Position numbers and translations under genes: made by a program
The notes under the pieces: model-generated
What the model saw: the letters and a program-made list of their open reading frames with translations, nothing else
What the model was told of the DNA's origin: nothing
Database searches by the model: none
Part shown: positions 10,432 through 21,093 of the stretch, piece by piece
How the letters are laid out: every line of letters begins with the position of its first letter
Numbering within the stretch: the stretch's first letter is position 1
DNA from: Plasmodium coatneyi
Taxonomy: Eukaryota; Apicomplexa; Aconoidasida; Haemosporida; Plasmodiidae
Length of the DNA stretch: 64,000 nucleotides
Reading direction: 5' to 3'
Assembly: GCF_001680005.1 (NCBI RefSeq)
Contig: NC_033565.1
Span: 291,501 to 355,500, forward strand

Positions 10432-12174
10432 ATGAGGTGCGTCATCCGAGGGATAAGCTACTTTTGTCTGTTCCTGGCAGTTGCCAATACCGTGGTGGGA
10501 AATGAACTTTCTATTCTTTGCTTCTTACCAGTTTACAATTTTGGCGCACAGGACAAGTGTGCCACTGCAAATGTGCTGTAACTATGCACTAATCGTTCGC
10601 ATCTATTTCTCTCCACAACGTGGGCACGTAAATACAAAAATGCATGTATACACGTGTGTGCCTCGTCTTTTTTTTCCCCCACCCCGATGGACAGGCGTCC
10701 GGATTCAACTTCGACAACGGGATAACGCAAAAGAAATATTTGGTCCTTCCAAGTATTCACCTTTTCCCCTCAAATGATCTACATCACCAAATGGGGTGAC
10801 ACGATACCCCTCCTGATTTGCCTAATCCCTTTTCCTTTCTTCCTTCCAGAATCGTATTTCGACTGCAAAAATTATAATGGTCAGTTGAAAATGTGGAAGC
10901 TATGTTCAATGCGATTTTTTCCGTCAACCATAAAATGAAGGAGAAAATTTTAATCACCTCTTATTTCTTCTTCCTAGTTATAAGTAAAAGGAGATCCTCC
11001 CTCAGCGTAAACCACGGAGAACTGGTTGGAACCAAAATATTATTTCTTCAGAGGAGTTACCCCTCCGATGTGCATAGAATTGTACATTCGGACCCTGTTT
11101 ACATAAATATTCTAAGCAACACCGTTCATTTTCAAACAAAATGTGTTCACCCCCCTGTCGCGAAAGTACTGTGATGAAGACCCCTTCTGCAATTACTTCC
11201 TATACAATGCCACAAAGCAAGAAATCCGACTTTGCTATGACAAAAAATTTGTCCTTAAAAGACCAAGACATGACGAACTGTAACATAAAAAGGGAGCAAA
11301 TTCTGCGAAAAAAAGAACCTCCTCTGATGATAAGCTTAGCTGGTTACAAGCACATACCCCCTATGTGGACACAACCTCACCGGCTTCCCTTCAGGTGGCT
11401 TACCAGCGTGAAGGAAAAAATATTTGAGCAATTCTCCCCCGCACTTGTAAACGCACAAGGTATATGTAACCACAAGGTGGAGAAATTTTACTTCCAAACC
11501 CTAAATGAGGCCATAAAAAAGGCAAAGGTAATTGAAGCCTAGAGTGCAGACTGCCCCCCCAACGGGTGCTGCAACTTCCCATTATATCAACTTCTCCCAC
11601 AAAAAAAAACTTCTCGCAGGAAAAAATGCAAAACTTTATGGTACTGAATTTTCAACCTATTCCGAAGGATGGTAACAAAATGGGTAAAAAAAAAAAACAG
11701 ACAATGGACAACGGACCCTCCAATGGGTACTCCGTTGCGGTTACAATAACAGACGACCCCTCACCAATTTTGTGCATCCCGGTTCATCTCCCCTTTTAGA
11801 AAACAAAATTGAGGGGTACTTCTGCGAAGTCATAGATTACTTCGTCGATCGGGAAAGTTACGTCGTGTTCGATTTTGCCAAATTGGAAAATCCTCATCAG
11901 TCATGTCTCAGGACGAAGAAATGTGAAACACGCGGATCGGTGATGAAAAACACACATGCATGGGCACGTCAATGGGTCTGAAAGGCCCATCCATATGCTG
12001 CTCTATTTGCGAGGAAAAAATTCCTCAACATGGGGACAGACATATTTACCTAGGCTGTAATACCAAAATGTGTAATTTCGTCTATCTTTTCTCTCACCGC
12101 AGATACAACCAGATGATAGCAAATATGAGGAGGGCGTCAACCCAGGAGATGTAGTAGAAGCTCACAAATTTTAA
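10432..12174 (+). CDS. Multi-exon secreted protein of unknown function; possible frameshift
   Basis: Chained exons with compatible phases give the following. Exon 1 is 10432-about 10494 and is a signal peptide (MRCVIRGISYFCLFLAVANT). An exon at 10695 follows (ASGFNFDNGITQKKYLVLP), then one at 10850 (SYFDCKNYN) and one ending at 11277. Later exons start at 11396 (WLTSVKEKIFEQF), 11622 (EKMQNFMVLNFQPIPKD), 11801 (ENKIEGYFCEVIDYF) and 12102 (IQPDDSKYEEGV), with the stop at 12172-12174. The last five junctions agree in phase; the first three rest on weak donors. Between TKC at about 11143 and YCDEDPFCNYFLYN at 11167 the frame shifts by one base at a C6 run (11150-11155). That could be a small missed intron, a sequence error or gene decay. 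The conserved cysteines and leader suggest a secreted protein. I do not recognise the family. Confidence 0.5.
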
Positions 12175-14192
12175 GGCTTAAGGTATTTTTTTTAATGTGC
12201 ATATGCTTTTGTTCCCCCCCACCTTTTTCTAGACACCCTAAATGGGTGCTTACATGACGAAAGCTACATTTAACGCTTGAACACAGGGGGGATAAAAAAA
12301 AAGTTTAAAAACTTTTCAATGCATTCCATATGGGGAGTTTGCGGCAGATGTACAGGCTCCAAGAGGATGAAAATATGTTCCCCCATTTATGTACTACTTA
12401 TGGGATGCTTATCCCTACCCCCAAATGAGGGAAAAACGTGCCCATCCCGATTCATGCACATTTTCTACATTCATATTGCGAATGGCTGAATAATTTTACA
12501 TTTCTTCGTAAAAACATCTGAGTGATCATTTCGATTGGCTTAACAAAATAACTGCGTGTGAACAGGTGCATGGTGAACGGGAACAGAATTGTGCCATTGT
12601 CTAACTGCACAATTATTTATTTAAAAGAAGGCCCTTTCCGGGTTTATTAAAGCGATTTATTTGTAACATATTGAGCATACAAGATAATATTGTCCGATTT
12701 TCACACGGGGATGATAAAAATATTACAACAAAATAAGAACGACCACGTTTCGGAGCTCCCTTGTGTAAGCTTAAAAATGTAAACTTCCTCAAAAGGGGGA
12801 ATTTGATCTCCCCGTAGTTATTTTCCCATTAATGCATGGATAAAAGTAGGCGGAAATAAGTTCGCTAAGACTTGGGTTTCATTTTTTTACCTTTTCCCTC
12901 GATTGTGCCATCCACTTTTACCTTATCAACATGCTAATTGGGCATGTCCAAGCACAATCGTATTGTCAAAATTGAAGAAAAGGGAACCTTTAAATAAAAA
13001 TAAACTGCTTACTTCTGCTCCTTGCACAGGCAAAAAACAGAAAAAAAAAAACAACGGAAAAAGGGGAAAAAATTTCCTCTCGCCTCCTCGCTGCTTATGC
13101 TGGGAAAAGGATAACACAAGACGGTTCGCATACGCTATATTATATGTGAACGGAAAAACAAGTGCCACCTCTGTCAGTTGGCCAAGTTGGGTTAACTTCT
13201 ATATGCCCTTTCTTCCTATAAAAAATGGATAATGCTTCCAAAAATGGAAAAGTAAATTTTTTCCAAATTTTTGAACAAAAAAATGACTCCATTTAATCAT
13301 TCTGTACATTTGATTGAATTCATTTTTTTCCTTTACGGTGTTCACCAATTTGTATGTGCTTTTTTCCAAATGGCGGAATTTTAAATTGTACTAAGCGCGT
13401 GGCATCAAGCTAGAACCTGTATAATATGCATAGGTTTTTCCGAAACGACACAAAAAAGGAAAAAAAAAAAATCCGCTCCTTTTTTTTATCGCCCTTGCTT
13501 TTTACCAGCAAATTGAAAAGCTGCCTTTTTTTTTTTTTCCCCCCTTTAAAATAACAATATTTTTACAAAAGAGTTGCTTAAAAATTGGAAACTCATCTAC
13601 TTTTATAAAAAAGATATCGCTGCTTTATCTATCCATTTGAATAGATAAAAATACGTATGTTATAGTGCCATATTGCTTAAGCGAAGTGGGGAAATCCTTT
13701 TTTTTTTTTTTTGTTCCACTTTGAAGGTTTTTTGCTGCGACGGCTTGAACAGCAAAAACGAACGAAATTTAGAAATTATTCCATTGTATTGTATTTTTAT
13801 CCTACATTGTGGAGTGGCATAAAGGCATTTCCACTTTAAGCAAACGTAGCAGGCAACATTACAGTGCCCACTTTTAAAAGTCGTACTATTCATTCTGCTT
13901 TACCTATGTAACTCTGTACCATCGCGACCTGAACATACGCGTGTGCTGTCATGGGGCTTATACACGTGCAATAATATGCTCTTGTGCGAATGAAAAAGTG
14001 GGCCCACTTTGTCAGCCTACTTCTTCCGTTTGAACCCACCACCCCTTTTTTTATTTTTCTTAACCGTTCATGTGAAGGGGCAACTTTTCATTTTGTCTGA
14101 TGAGCCACCCCACTTCTGCGCCCTGTCGTTACCTTTATCCTTGTACCAAGGACTGTCTAACCATTCCATACGCATAAGGATAATCGAACAAA
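12175..14192. other. Intergenic region, no supported gene
   Basis: This 2 kb AT-rich spacer has several A and T runs (13459, 13526 and 13698). The frames at 12903-13232 and 14009-14218 have no conserved character. The latter overlaps the start of the next gene in another frame and is a shadow. Confidence 0.6.
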
Positions 14193-15779
14193 ATGGTGAA
14201 GCTGGGAAAAACGAGTAAGAGGCAACCCCTTAAGCAGAAATATGCCATCTCAAAGAAAGTAGCGGCACATAAGAAGAAACTAAAAAAAATCATTAAAAAG
14301 ACAAAAATCCATCACAGGAGGAGTACGAAGAAATCTATGAAAATACCAGAATGTATTTTTAAAAAGGACATATTAAGTAATATAAAAATAATTTCCTCGA
14401 AGAAAAAAAATAGAAATAACAGTGATGAGGATACATGCAAGGAATTCAGCCTGGATCAACACGATGACTGCACGCTGCAGAATATGATGTTTCAGCTGGA
14501 CATTTCCTCGGAGGGGGTCCCTCATGAGGAACTAATTAATGTCCCCTGCGGCGCACTTTTAAATAGCACCATGGATGGTAGCACGACATGTGAAAGCGCA
14601 CCTGTAGGAGAAGCTAACCCATGTGCCATCCCCTTTTACAACTATTTGGATCTAAACTTCGCGACAAAAATGCACATGTTCGAAAAGGCAAAGGAAGAAA
14701 GGTACCCCTCACTGAATGAGAAGTACTTACACGTGGATAACCTACTAGAAATTATACGAAATTGTGACGCCCTGTTTTATATCATCGATGTTAGGAACCC
14801 GTTATTGTATTTAGAGGAAGACATAATAGACTTCATTAAGCAGTGCAAAAAGGAAGTCATATTAATTTTAAATAAATGCGATTTGGTCGAGGTGCCTCTA
14901 ATCCAACAGTGGCTACATTTCTTTCGCACCTCCTTTTTAACTATACCGTTTATATGTTATCAGAGGCAAAATCTGAGCTATTTAGTGATGGGAGGAAGTA
15001 ATGGAGCACCAAAATTGGCACCAGGGAGTTCAAGCAGTATCCCCACCGACAGTACCAACTACAAAATATTTGTAAAGTCACTTGTGAAAAGCTTGTTTAA
15101 CACAGATAGGAAAATTACCTACGGGGTTCTTGGACACACATACACAGGAAGAGTCAGCTTCACGCAAAATATCCTGAGCGCATTCTCCTGCACAAACCGC
15201 ATAAACAAAACAACAGTTATTAACCTTGAAGAAAATATCAATTTGCACACAAAATGTGGCATCATTTTAAAGAAAGACCTTAACGGCATTGGCCTAATTA
15301 AAAGACTACATGTGCTGAACAACAAAGAACGATTAACCTTTTTAAGTGAGTTTTTGCTTAATTTAACGGGAAAAAATTTATTAAAAATTTTAACCCTCAT
15401 AAATAGGGAAGAAATTGCCTACGAGTACAGAGACCACTTTGGCAAAAATAAAGACAAGTTGGAAAAATTAAAAAAAAAAAAAGAAATCATTCGCTTAATT
15501 TTGTTAAAGGATCCAAATGAAGAGCCTGAAAGTAGAAATATTAATTTTAAAAATATGACCAAATTGTACAATAAATTATTTTTAAACAAAATTGCCTATT
15601 ACGTTATTCCTAAGACGATTTTGCCCCTTTCACGTGAACAGAATAATGACAGCGTTGACCACCTTTCCAGCGCCGCTTTGGAAATTTATCCCAAAGTTGA
15701 TGAATTTGTATTTTCCCACGACAGAAAGTTCGATGATTTTATTATTATAAAAAGGGACAACATGAAGTGTCAACCGTAG
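14193..15779 (+). CDS. Nucleostemin/NUG1-type nucleolar GTP-binding protein (GNL3 family) with degenerate G1
   Basis: The protein has 528 residues in a single exon and starts MVKLGKTSKRQPLKQKYAIS. The N-terminus is a highly basic coiled region (KKKLKKIIKKTKIHHRRSTK), as in the GNL3/Grn1 family, which acts in nucleolar steps of 60S ribosome assembly. The GTPase domain is circularly permuted. The G4 motif NKCD (from about residue 227, after DALFYIIDVRNPL) precedes the P-loop position GVLGHTYTGRVS (about residues 311-322). The normal P-loop reads GxPNVGKSS, but here the lysine-serine pair is Arg-Val and no clear DxPG G3 follows. It may therefore be a poor GTP binder. The C-terminal half, rich in Lys, Asn and Ile, is less conserved. 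Family placement is good; activity is doubtful. Confidence 0.8.
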   Translation: MVKLGKTSKRQPLKQKYAISKKVAAHKKKLKKIIKKTKIHHRRSTKKSMKIPECIFKKDILSNIKIISSKKKNRNNSDEDTCKEFSLDQHDDCTLQNMMFQLDISSEGVPHEELINVPCGALLNSTMDGSTTCESAPVGEANPCAIPFYNYLDLNFATKMHMFEKAKEERYPSLNEKYLHVDNLLEIIRNCDALFYIIDVRNPLLYLEEDIIDFIKQCKKEVILILNKCDLVEVPLIQQWLHFFRTSFLTIPFICYQRQNLSYLVMGGSNGAPKLAPGSSSSIPTDSTNYKIFVKSLVKSLFNTDRKITYGVLGHTYTGRVSFTQNILSAFSCTNRINKTTVINLEENINLHTKCGIILKKDLNGIGLIKRLHVLNNKERLTFLSEFLLNLTGKNLLKILTLINREEIAYEYRDHFGKNKDKLEKLKKKKEIIRLILLKDPNEEPESRNINFKNMTKLYNKLFLNKIAYYVIPKTILPLSREQNNDSVDHLSSAALEIYPKVDEFVFSHDRKFDDFIIIKRDNMKCQP

Positions 15780-17046
15780 GGGTGATGGTCGTGGTGGTGG
15801 TGTTGCTGCTGGTTGTGTAACTGCGGCCAACATAAACGGGGGAGATTTCTTTCCTACCCCCCCGTACATCGCCACACGTTCGTCTCGTGCGCACAAAAGC
15901 TCAGAAGCAAACTTTTTGCAACTTTCACAAAATGAGAAGGTTGCATATTTGTGTGGATATTGTGCTACAGAGGGGGTGAAAAAATACCCTTGCCATTTTG
16001 TAGCTACAATTTGGCATCCCCCATTTTGTTGCTTTTTTTTTATTTTTTTTTTTATTTTTAATATGTACCTACGGGCCTATTTCATGCCAACTTATAAATG
16101 GCCTGTAACATCCTGAGGAGACACCATCATCTCAGTTTGCATTTCAGGTCGCCCACTAGTTAGTTTCCCTTCCTCCCATTAAACTATTTAAGAAAACAAT
16201 TTGCTCCTTTTAAATAATTTTAAATCGGCAGGGCCGTTTCAAACTGTTGCCCCTGCTGGACTATATGGGGTGAGGAACGTGTCACATTAAACGTAGCATT
16301 TACGCAAATGGTAGAGAAATCCCCCTCAAAGATCCTATTAAATAGGGGTAACTCCCGCCAACCGCCAACGTGTGGTACTGAGGTGTGCCTACGTGACGGT
16401 AGATCACAGAATGAATTTTTTTTTTTTTTTTTTTTTTTTTTGTAAAATTGTTCTGAGCACCCGACGCGTGACGCACAAAAGGGCAAAACAAAATTGTCAC
16501 CAAGGATAGAAAAAACACAAAACGATCTACCAAAAAATGGGCGATGAGTATAACCCCCAACGTTAAACGTTTCATCTTGCGCGTAGGCCCCTGCAGCATG
16601 ACGCGAATTAATTGAAAAAGAGGAAAATCAAAATACAGGTGCTTCTACTTACGTATCAAAAATGATACCTCCGTTGAAGCGTCAAAAGAGATACGCGCTT
16701 AAAGAAGTACATAAAAAGGAGGCTAACCATTTTGTAAGCGATTCTTTCCGCCATTGCAAAGGAAAAGAACAATTAAGTAGCTAACGTGGACCACCCTCTA
16801 AAGTTCTGCATTGCATCGTCGCAACAGCTCCACAAGAATTGCTATATTAGTCGTAATTACAGGCGTACAATACGCGTACCAACCTAGGCACGCACAAGGG
16901 GACCAAACACAGGAAGGCTTTCCCAACAAAAGAACGTCCATTCACGTATCAAAGGGGCAATAAAATTATTAGCCCAATTTTATATTGTTAAACTTAAAAC
17001 GCACTGCAAGAAACTATAAGAGAGACCCCATCGTGTAGCTCCTAAA
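15780..17046. other. Intergenic region, no supported gene
   Basis: This spacer lies between two plus-strand genes. It has a T run of about 24 at 16418-16441 and GTG/TG repeats just after the upstream stop. No further feature is supported. Confidence 0.6.
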
Positions 17047-17658
17047 ATGTTCACCCTGTGTAAAGGCTACAGTGACGACGAACAAAATGAAGAAACAGAA
17101 ATAATCAACGCCGTGTCCGAAAAAAAAAAATCCTTTGAAGAAAAAATTTCCTATTATAAATTAAAAGGAAAAGCAGAAAGAGGACACATAACCATTTACA
17201 CAAACCTGGGTGAGTTCGAAATAGAACTGTACTGGTACCATAGCCCCAAAACATGTTTCAATTTTTATTCCTTATGTGAAATGGGCTACTATGACAACAC
17301 CCTATTTCACAGGATTATTCCCAACTATATTATCCAAGGTGGGGACCCCACAGGGACAGGGAAAGGGGGAAAAAGCATTTACGGTGAATATTTCGAAGAT
17401 GAAATAAATAAAGAATTAAAGCATACGGGGGCTGGGATATTAAGTATGTCCAATAATGGCCCTAATACGAATTCTTCACAGTTTTTTATAACCCTATCCC
17501 CATTACCTCATTTGGATGGAAAACACACCATTTTTGCCAGGGTCAGCAAAAATATGACTTGCATTGAAAATATAGCCGCCGTCAAGACAACTGCGACGAA
17601 TAAACCCATTTTTGACGTCAAAATTTTGCGAACTTCAACTGCAGTGAATGTTGATTGA
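17047..17658 (+). CDS. CYP23: Cyclophilin-type peptidyl-prolyl cis-trans isomerase (PPIL1-like)
   Basis: The protein has 203 residues and starts at an ATG in a purine-rich context. A 45-residue charged N-terminal extension precedes the single cyclophilin domain (GHITIYTNLGEFEIELY onward). Catalytic-site residues are visible: FHRI with Arg89, IIQGGDPTGTG with Gln97, and MSNNGPNTNSSQFFI. The residue equivalent to the cyclosporin-contacting tryptophan is His155 (PHLDGKHTIF), so drug binding is likely weak while isomerase chemistry should remain. The PPIL1-like domain suggests a nuclear or spliceosomal role. The CYP23 symbol rests on length (about 23 kDa) and remembered gene order; treat it as tentative. 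Confidence 0.88.
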   Translation: MFTLCKGYSDDEQNEETEIINAVSEKKKSFEEKISYYKLKGKAERGHITIYTNLGEFEIELYWYHSPKTCFNFYSLCEMGYYDNTLFHRIIPNYIIQGGDPTGTGKGGKSIYGEYFEDEINKELKHTGAGILSMSNNGPNTNSSQFFITLSPLPHLDGKHTIFARVSKNMTCIENIAAVKTTATNKPIFDVKILRTSTAVNVD

Positions 17659-18225
17659 TGGGTCCAAGATGGGAGGCGTAAATTTTTCACCTTTCCGAAA
17701 TGGCACGCATATTCATGTGCATCCTCGGACCAGTGAACAACACGTACATATGTGTGCACGTGATCTGTCAAATTTGAAAGGTCATATTTGCCCTCCAAGA
17801 ATTTGCGCGTATGTCTATAAAGCCGTCGTTTTGTCGTCATTCATTCGTTTGTAAAGTGAAGGGGGATTATTCATCATTAACAGCTTTTGCTTTTATGACA
17901 GTTTGTAATGAGGTTAATTCATTTTGCTTAATAACATTATTTTTTTTTTTTTGTCAACTTATTTTTTTTCGTTTTTGCGTAAAAAATATATGCCGTGCAG
18001 GTAATAATTTCCCCTTTTCGAATTTTTTTTTTATTTTAAAATACAACATAAATTGCTGCCCGATTTTGGCACTTCTTAAAATGTATACAAAAAAAAGATA
18101 GCTTTAGATGGCATACTTTTCCCCTTTTGCGTTTTCAGTTTTAACCCTTTCCTGAATTAGCCATCCTCTTCTCGCTAGAGCTCCTCCTACATTGCAACGC
18201 AATAAAATGAGCGTGATGGAACCGA
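17659..18225. other. Intergenic region, no supported gene
   Basis: This is AT-rich spacer with T runs at about 17939-17952 and 18026-18034. The frames within it are shadows or lack a start with coding content. Confidence 0.55.
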
Positions 18226-18843
18226 ATGGGAGTTCGTTGGTGGCGAAACAATCTTACGCATATTAAACAATCCAAAAAGTCGCAGAAAAATAAATCAGTA
18301 AAGTATAACTATAAAAATTACCTATGCAGTAACGAATAAAAGGGAGAAAACAAAAACGCAGCAATTCTTTTGATGTAATAACTTTGCCGTGCCACCACTG
18401 CTGCTTTTCTATGCATATAATTAGCCCCAAACTCTAGGAAGTGTTTTCCATCCTTGAGGAGCCGATCCAAAGTAGGCGCAAAATTACAAAGGCCAAGTTA
18501 TTTAAGAGGCATCACCGAACGAACCAGAAGCAGAATGATAAACGATGAAGACTTGAGCCTGGAGTCCTTCAAAAAGCTAAAGCAGCTGGAGGAAAAAATA
18601 AACGAAAAAACAAAAAAGAATGAAAACAGGAAAAAGGAAGAAGACAATAAGGTAAAAAACTTCATGCAACTCAAACTGTTGGAACACTCATTACCCCATG
18701 ATGTCAGGAAGAAAGTGAAGTCCTTAAAAATTGACAACATGAAGGATCTCGGAAAATTAGCTGTCACTAAGAAGAAGAAGTTTTTTGTGAAAATTTTGGA
18801 ACACAAGGATTTGAAGCACCAACAGAAGCGGAAGCAGAAATAG
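18226..18843 (+). CDS. Small lysine-rich protein, two-exon model uncertain
   Basis: The firm part is 18535-18843, an ATG-started frame of 102 residues (MINDEDLSLESFKKLKQLEE through KHQQKRKQK). It is almost all charged helix and could be a nucleolar or RNA-associated protein. Upstream, an ATG at 18226 opens a short basic exon (MGVRWWRNNLTHIKQSKK) ending at a canonical GTAAAG donor (intron from 18298). An acceptor near 18437-18440 joins it, in one phase, to the main frame. In another phase it joins a second basic frame (EVFSILEEPIQSRRKITKAK) ending at 18546. Both frames look protein-like. I do not recognise the family and offer no function. Confidence 0.45.
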
Positions 18844-19069
18844 GACGCATTCGAATTTTGGAGCATATCCTACAAACTCATCTTTGGTGAGGCAATGTTT
18901 TAGTAGCAACAGCACTTCGCACGGCGTGTATATGGCGCACGTTTAAGAGCGTCCGATTGCTATATACGCAAACGATGCAGTGCAGGACATTTTTTTTTTT
19001 TTAGTTCTCTATATACAACTTTTATAAATAGGCACGTGTTTCCAAGCACACCTATTAGCATGCATGTGC

Positions 19070-21093
19070 TTACTTAATTTGAGCTGGAATGTCATGGTAC
19101 GTCTCCTTCCAGTCAAACTTGTCTCCATTGAACGGTATTATTTTCCGTGTGTTCTTGATCAGTTCCTTATCTGAAAGAAGTGAACAAACGGGATACAAAT
19201 AGGAGGGTTTCCTTTGTTACGTGCAACTTTGTCTTGCTTAGTTGTACACATGGGTGGGTGCACGTTCATACAGGCCTTCTCATTCTGCACGAAGCAAGCT
19301 TGATAACCCCTTATGCAAATTACCTATATGGATAAGAAACTCGTTTAACTCATACAGCGCGCAATTCTCACACTCCCGTATGGCGGACAAAATATTTGCC
19401 GAAAAATTGTCAACATCCTAAGTGGAAAAAATTATATCAAATGGGTTAGAAATGTGTAAAAGGTGAGGCGTCAGTAATAGGAAAGTCAATACGAAAAAGG
19501 TCTTGTTCCCCCTGTTTTCAATCCTTTTTTTTTCCATCCATTCATCCGTACGTTGTTCACATGGACCCTTTTCTCAAAACACTTGGTGGCCTTAAAATTG
19601 ATGTTCGCGTCTTCGAAATATGTGAGAATTACGTCTATGGTGCCCTGGAAAATTTTCAAAAGGAAATATGCGTTTTGTCGAGTGTCATGTGAGAAAATAT
19701 TTTGCACACACGACCATTTATGTGCATTTAGGCAGGTACTTGTCCAAATAGGACAAAATGAAAGGGCGCGAATTTTATTTCTACATTTAAGAGAACTTCC
19801 TCATCCGTTGTTAAAAAAGTCACATTCCAGGAGCTCCTCCACGAACTGGCGCTGTGGGGGAAAAAAAAAATGAACATCTCCATCGTTTGGCTATTAATCA
19901 AATTTGTACATGAACATTTTGGCATTTTTTTTTTTTTTTTTTTTTTTTTTTACTGGAAATTTTTCAAATAGTGTCTGTCGCAACAGATGATGAGGAGGAG
20001 ATTAAATCTGCCTTCGCTCTCCGTAGCGTAGACGGACGAGCAGCATTTCACGCTAAGGCCATTCTTCGAGTTGATATTAACAGTTGGGTAATTAATCGTC
20101 TGCAGTTCGTTCCATTTCGAGTAGTGCACTTGGACATACTCCTCCAGTTTTGCGCTGCAGCTTTTTCTGTCACATGGGATGCGATAAATGGGTGAAAAAG
20201 AATAAAGCAAAGAAAAAGAAAACAAAATAATGTTCGTGAAATTACGCATGTTCTACTTCCCCATCCGTGCAGTAGAAAAAGGCGAAGTAATCTGTCCCCT
20301 TTGATGAACAAATGTCGAACCTATAATTTTCCAAAAGCTCTGGGTAGGTCACTTCTTCAAAGTCCACCGTTGTGTTTATCTTCTAACGAAAAAAATGTGT
20401 TCGTAAAATTTACGAAAAGGTGAAAGGAAGCACGTACAACATATATTTTGTTGAGGAAAAAGTTTTCCGTGTGGGAGTACCTTCTTCAAGTGGTTAACGT
20501 CATGCAACGATTTCAACTTCGGCTGGAGGTACGAATTTCCAACTTTGGACTCCTCACAGGTGATGACCTTCGCGTGGGGAAGTTATTGGGGGCGTTTTTT
20601 CAGCTCATATGTGTTAATGAAAGGGTGATAGACCAACATGATCAGGTTATAGCACTTTCGTAGGGACATGCGGAGGTGTAAGCCTCACTGCTGCTCCCTC
20701 AACGAAATAGCAGCTTCACTCATTTGACAGGATTATTACATATTCGTCACCCGAGAGGGGAATGATGGCATAATTCTTTTCATTGTAAGCGGACACGGCT
20801 TCTTCAATTGAATTTTGAATAACCGCACTTGTTCCAAAGAGGGTTTTTAAGTCTGCGTGAAGGTGTTAAATCGGGTGGGAAACTACATACAAGCGTAAGC
20901 CGACAGGAGATTATGCCTAGCAACATTTGGAGTGGTCAACTTGTAGCACCCCCCCTTCCTGCATGCATCACGGGAACGTGTGCACAGCATGCTATCCCTC
21001 CACACCTGATACCAAGTCGGCTACTTTCCCAGGAGGCGCGTTCATCAAAACATGTCTAATAAAATTTTTCTTTTCATTCAAAAGGTTTTCCAT
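19070..21093 (-). CDS. CPalpha: F-actin-capping protein subunit alpha, nine exons
   Basis: Exons on the minus strand are 21093-21006, 20852-20740, 20567-20481, 20382-20246, 20166-19954, 19851-19785, 19644-19552, 19417-19324 and 19170-19070. All nine join in phase and give 330 residues. Family landmarks appear in order: HVLMNAPPGKVADLVS (as THAPPGEF in CAPZA), YLQPKLKSLHDVNHLKK, LEEYVQVHYSKW, FNLLLIICCDRHYLKNF, the SSWRSSWNVTF block (as RWRSEWKF), GTIDVILTYFEDANINF and the C-terminal TRKIIPFNGDKFDW. The protein pairs with the beta subunit to cap barbed ends of actin filaments. In Plasmodium the capping protein matters for sporozoite motility. The stop codons seen between exons 2 and 3 fall in an intron. 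The 3rd and 5th introns have weaker acceptors. Confidence 0.85.

Noticed and set aside
20585..20596. In-frame TAA in the capping protein alpha region, first read as a nonsense mutation
   Set aside because: A phase-0 intron (TAT|GTAATA to GCGAAG|GTC) removes it and restores the family alignment.
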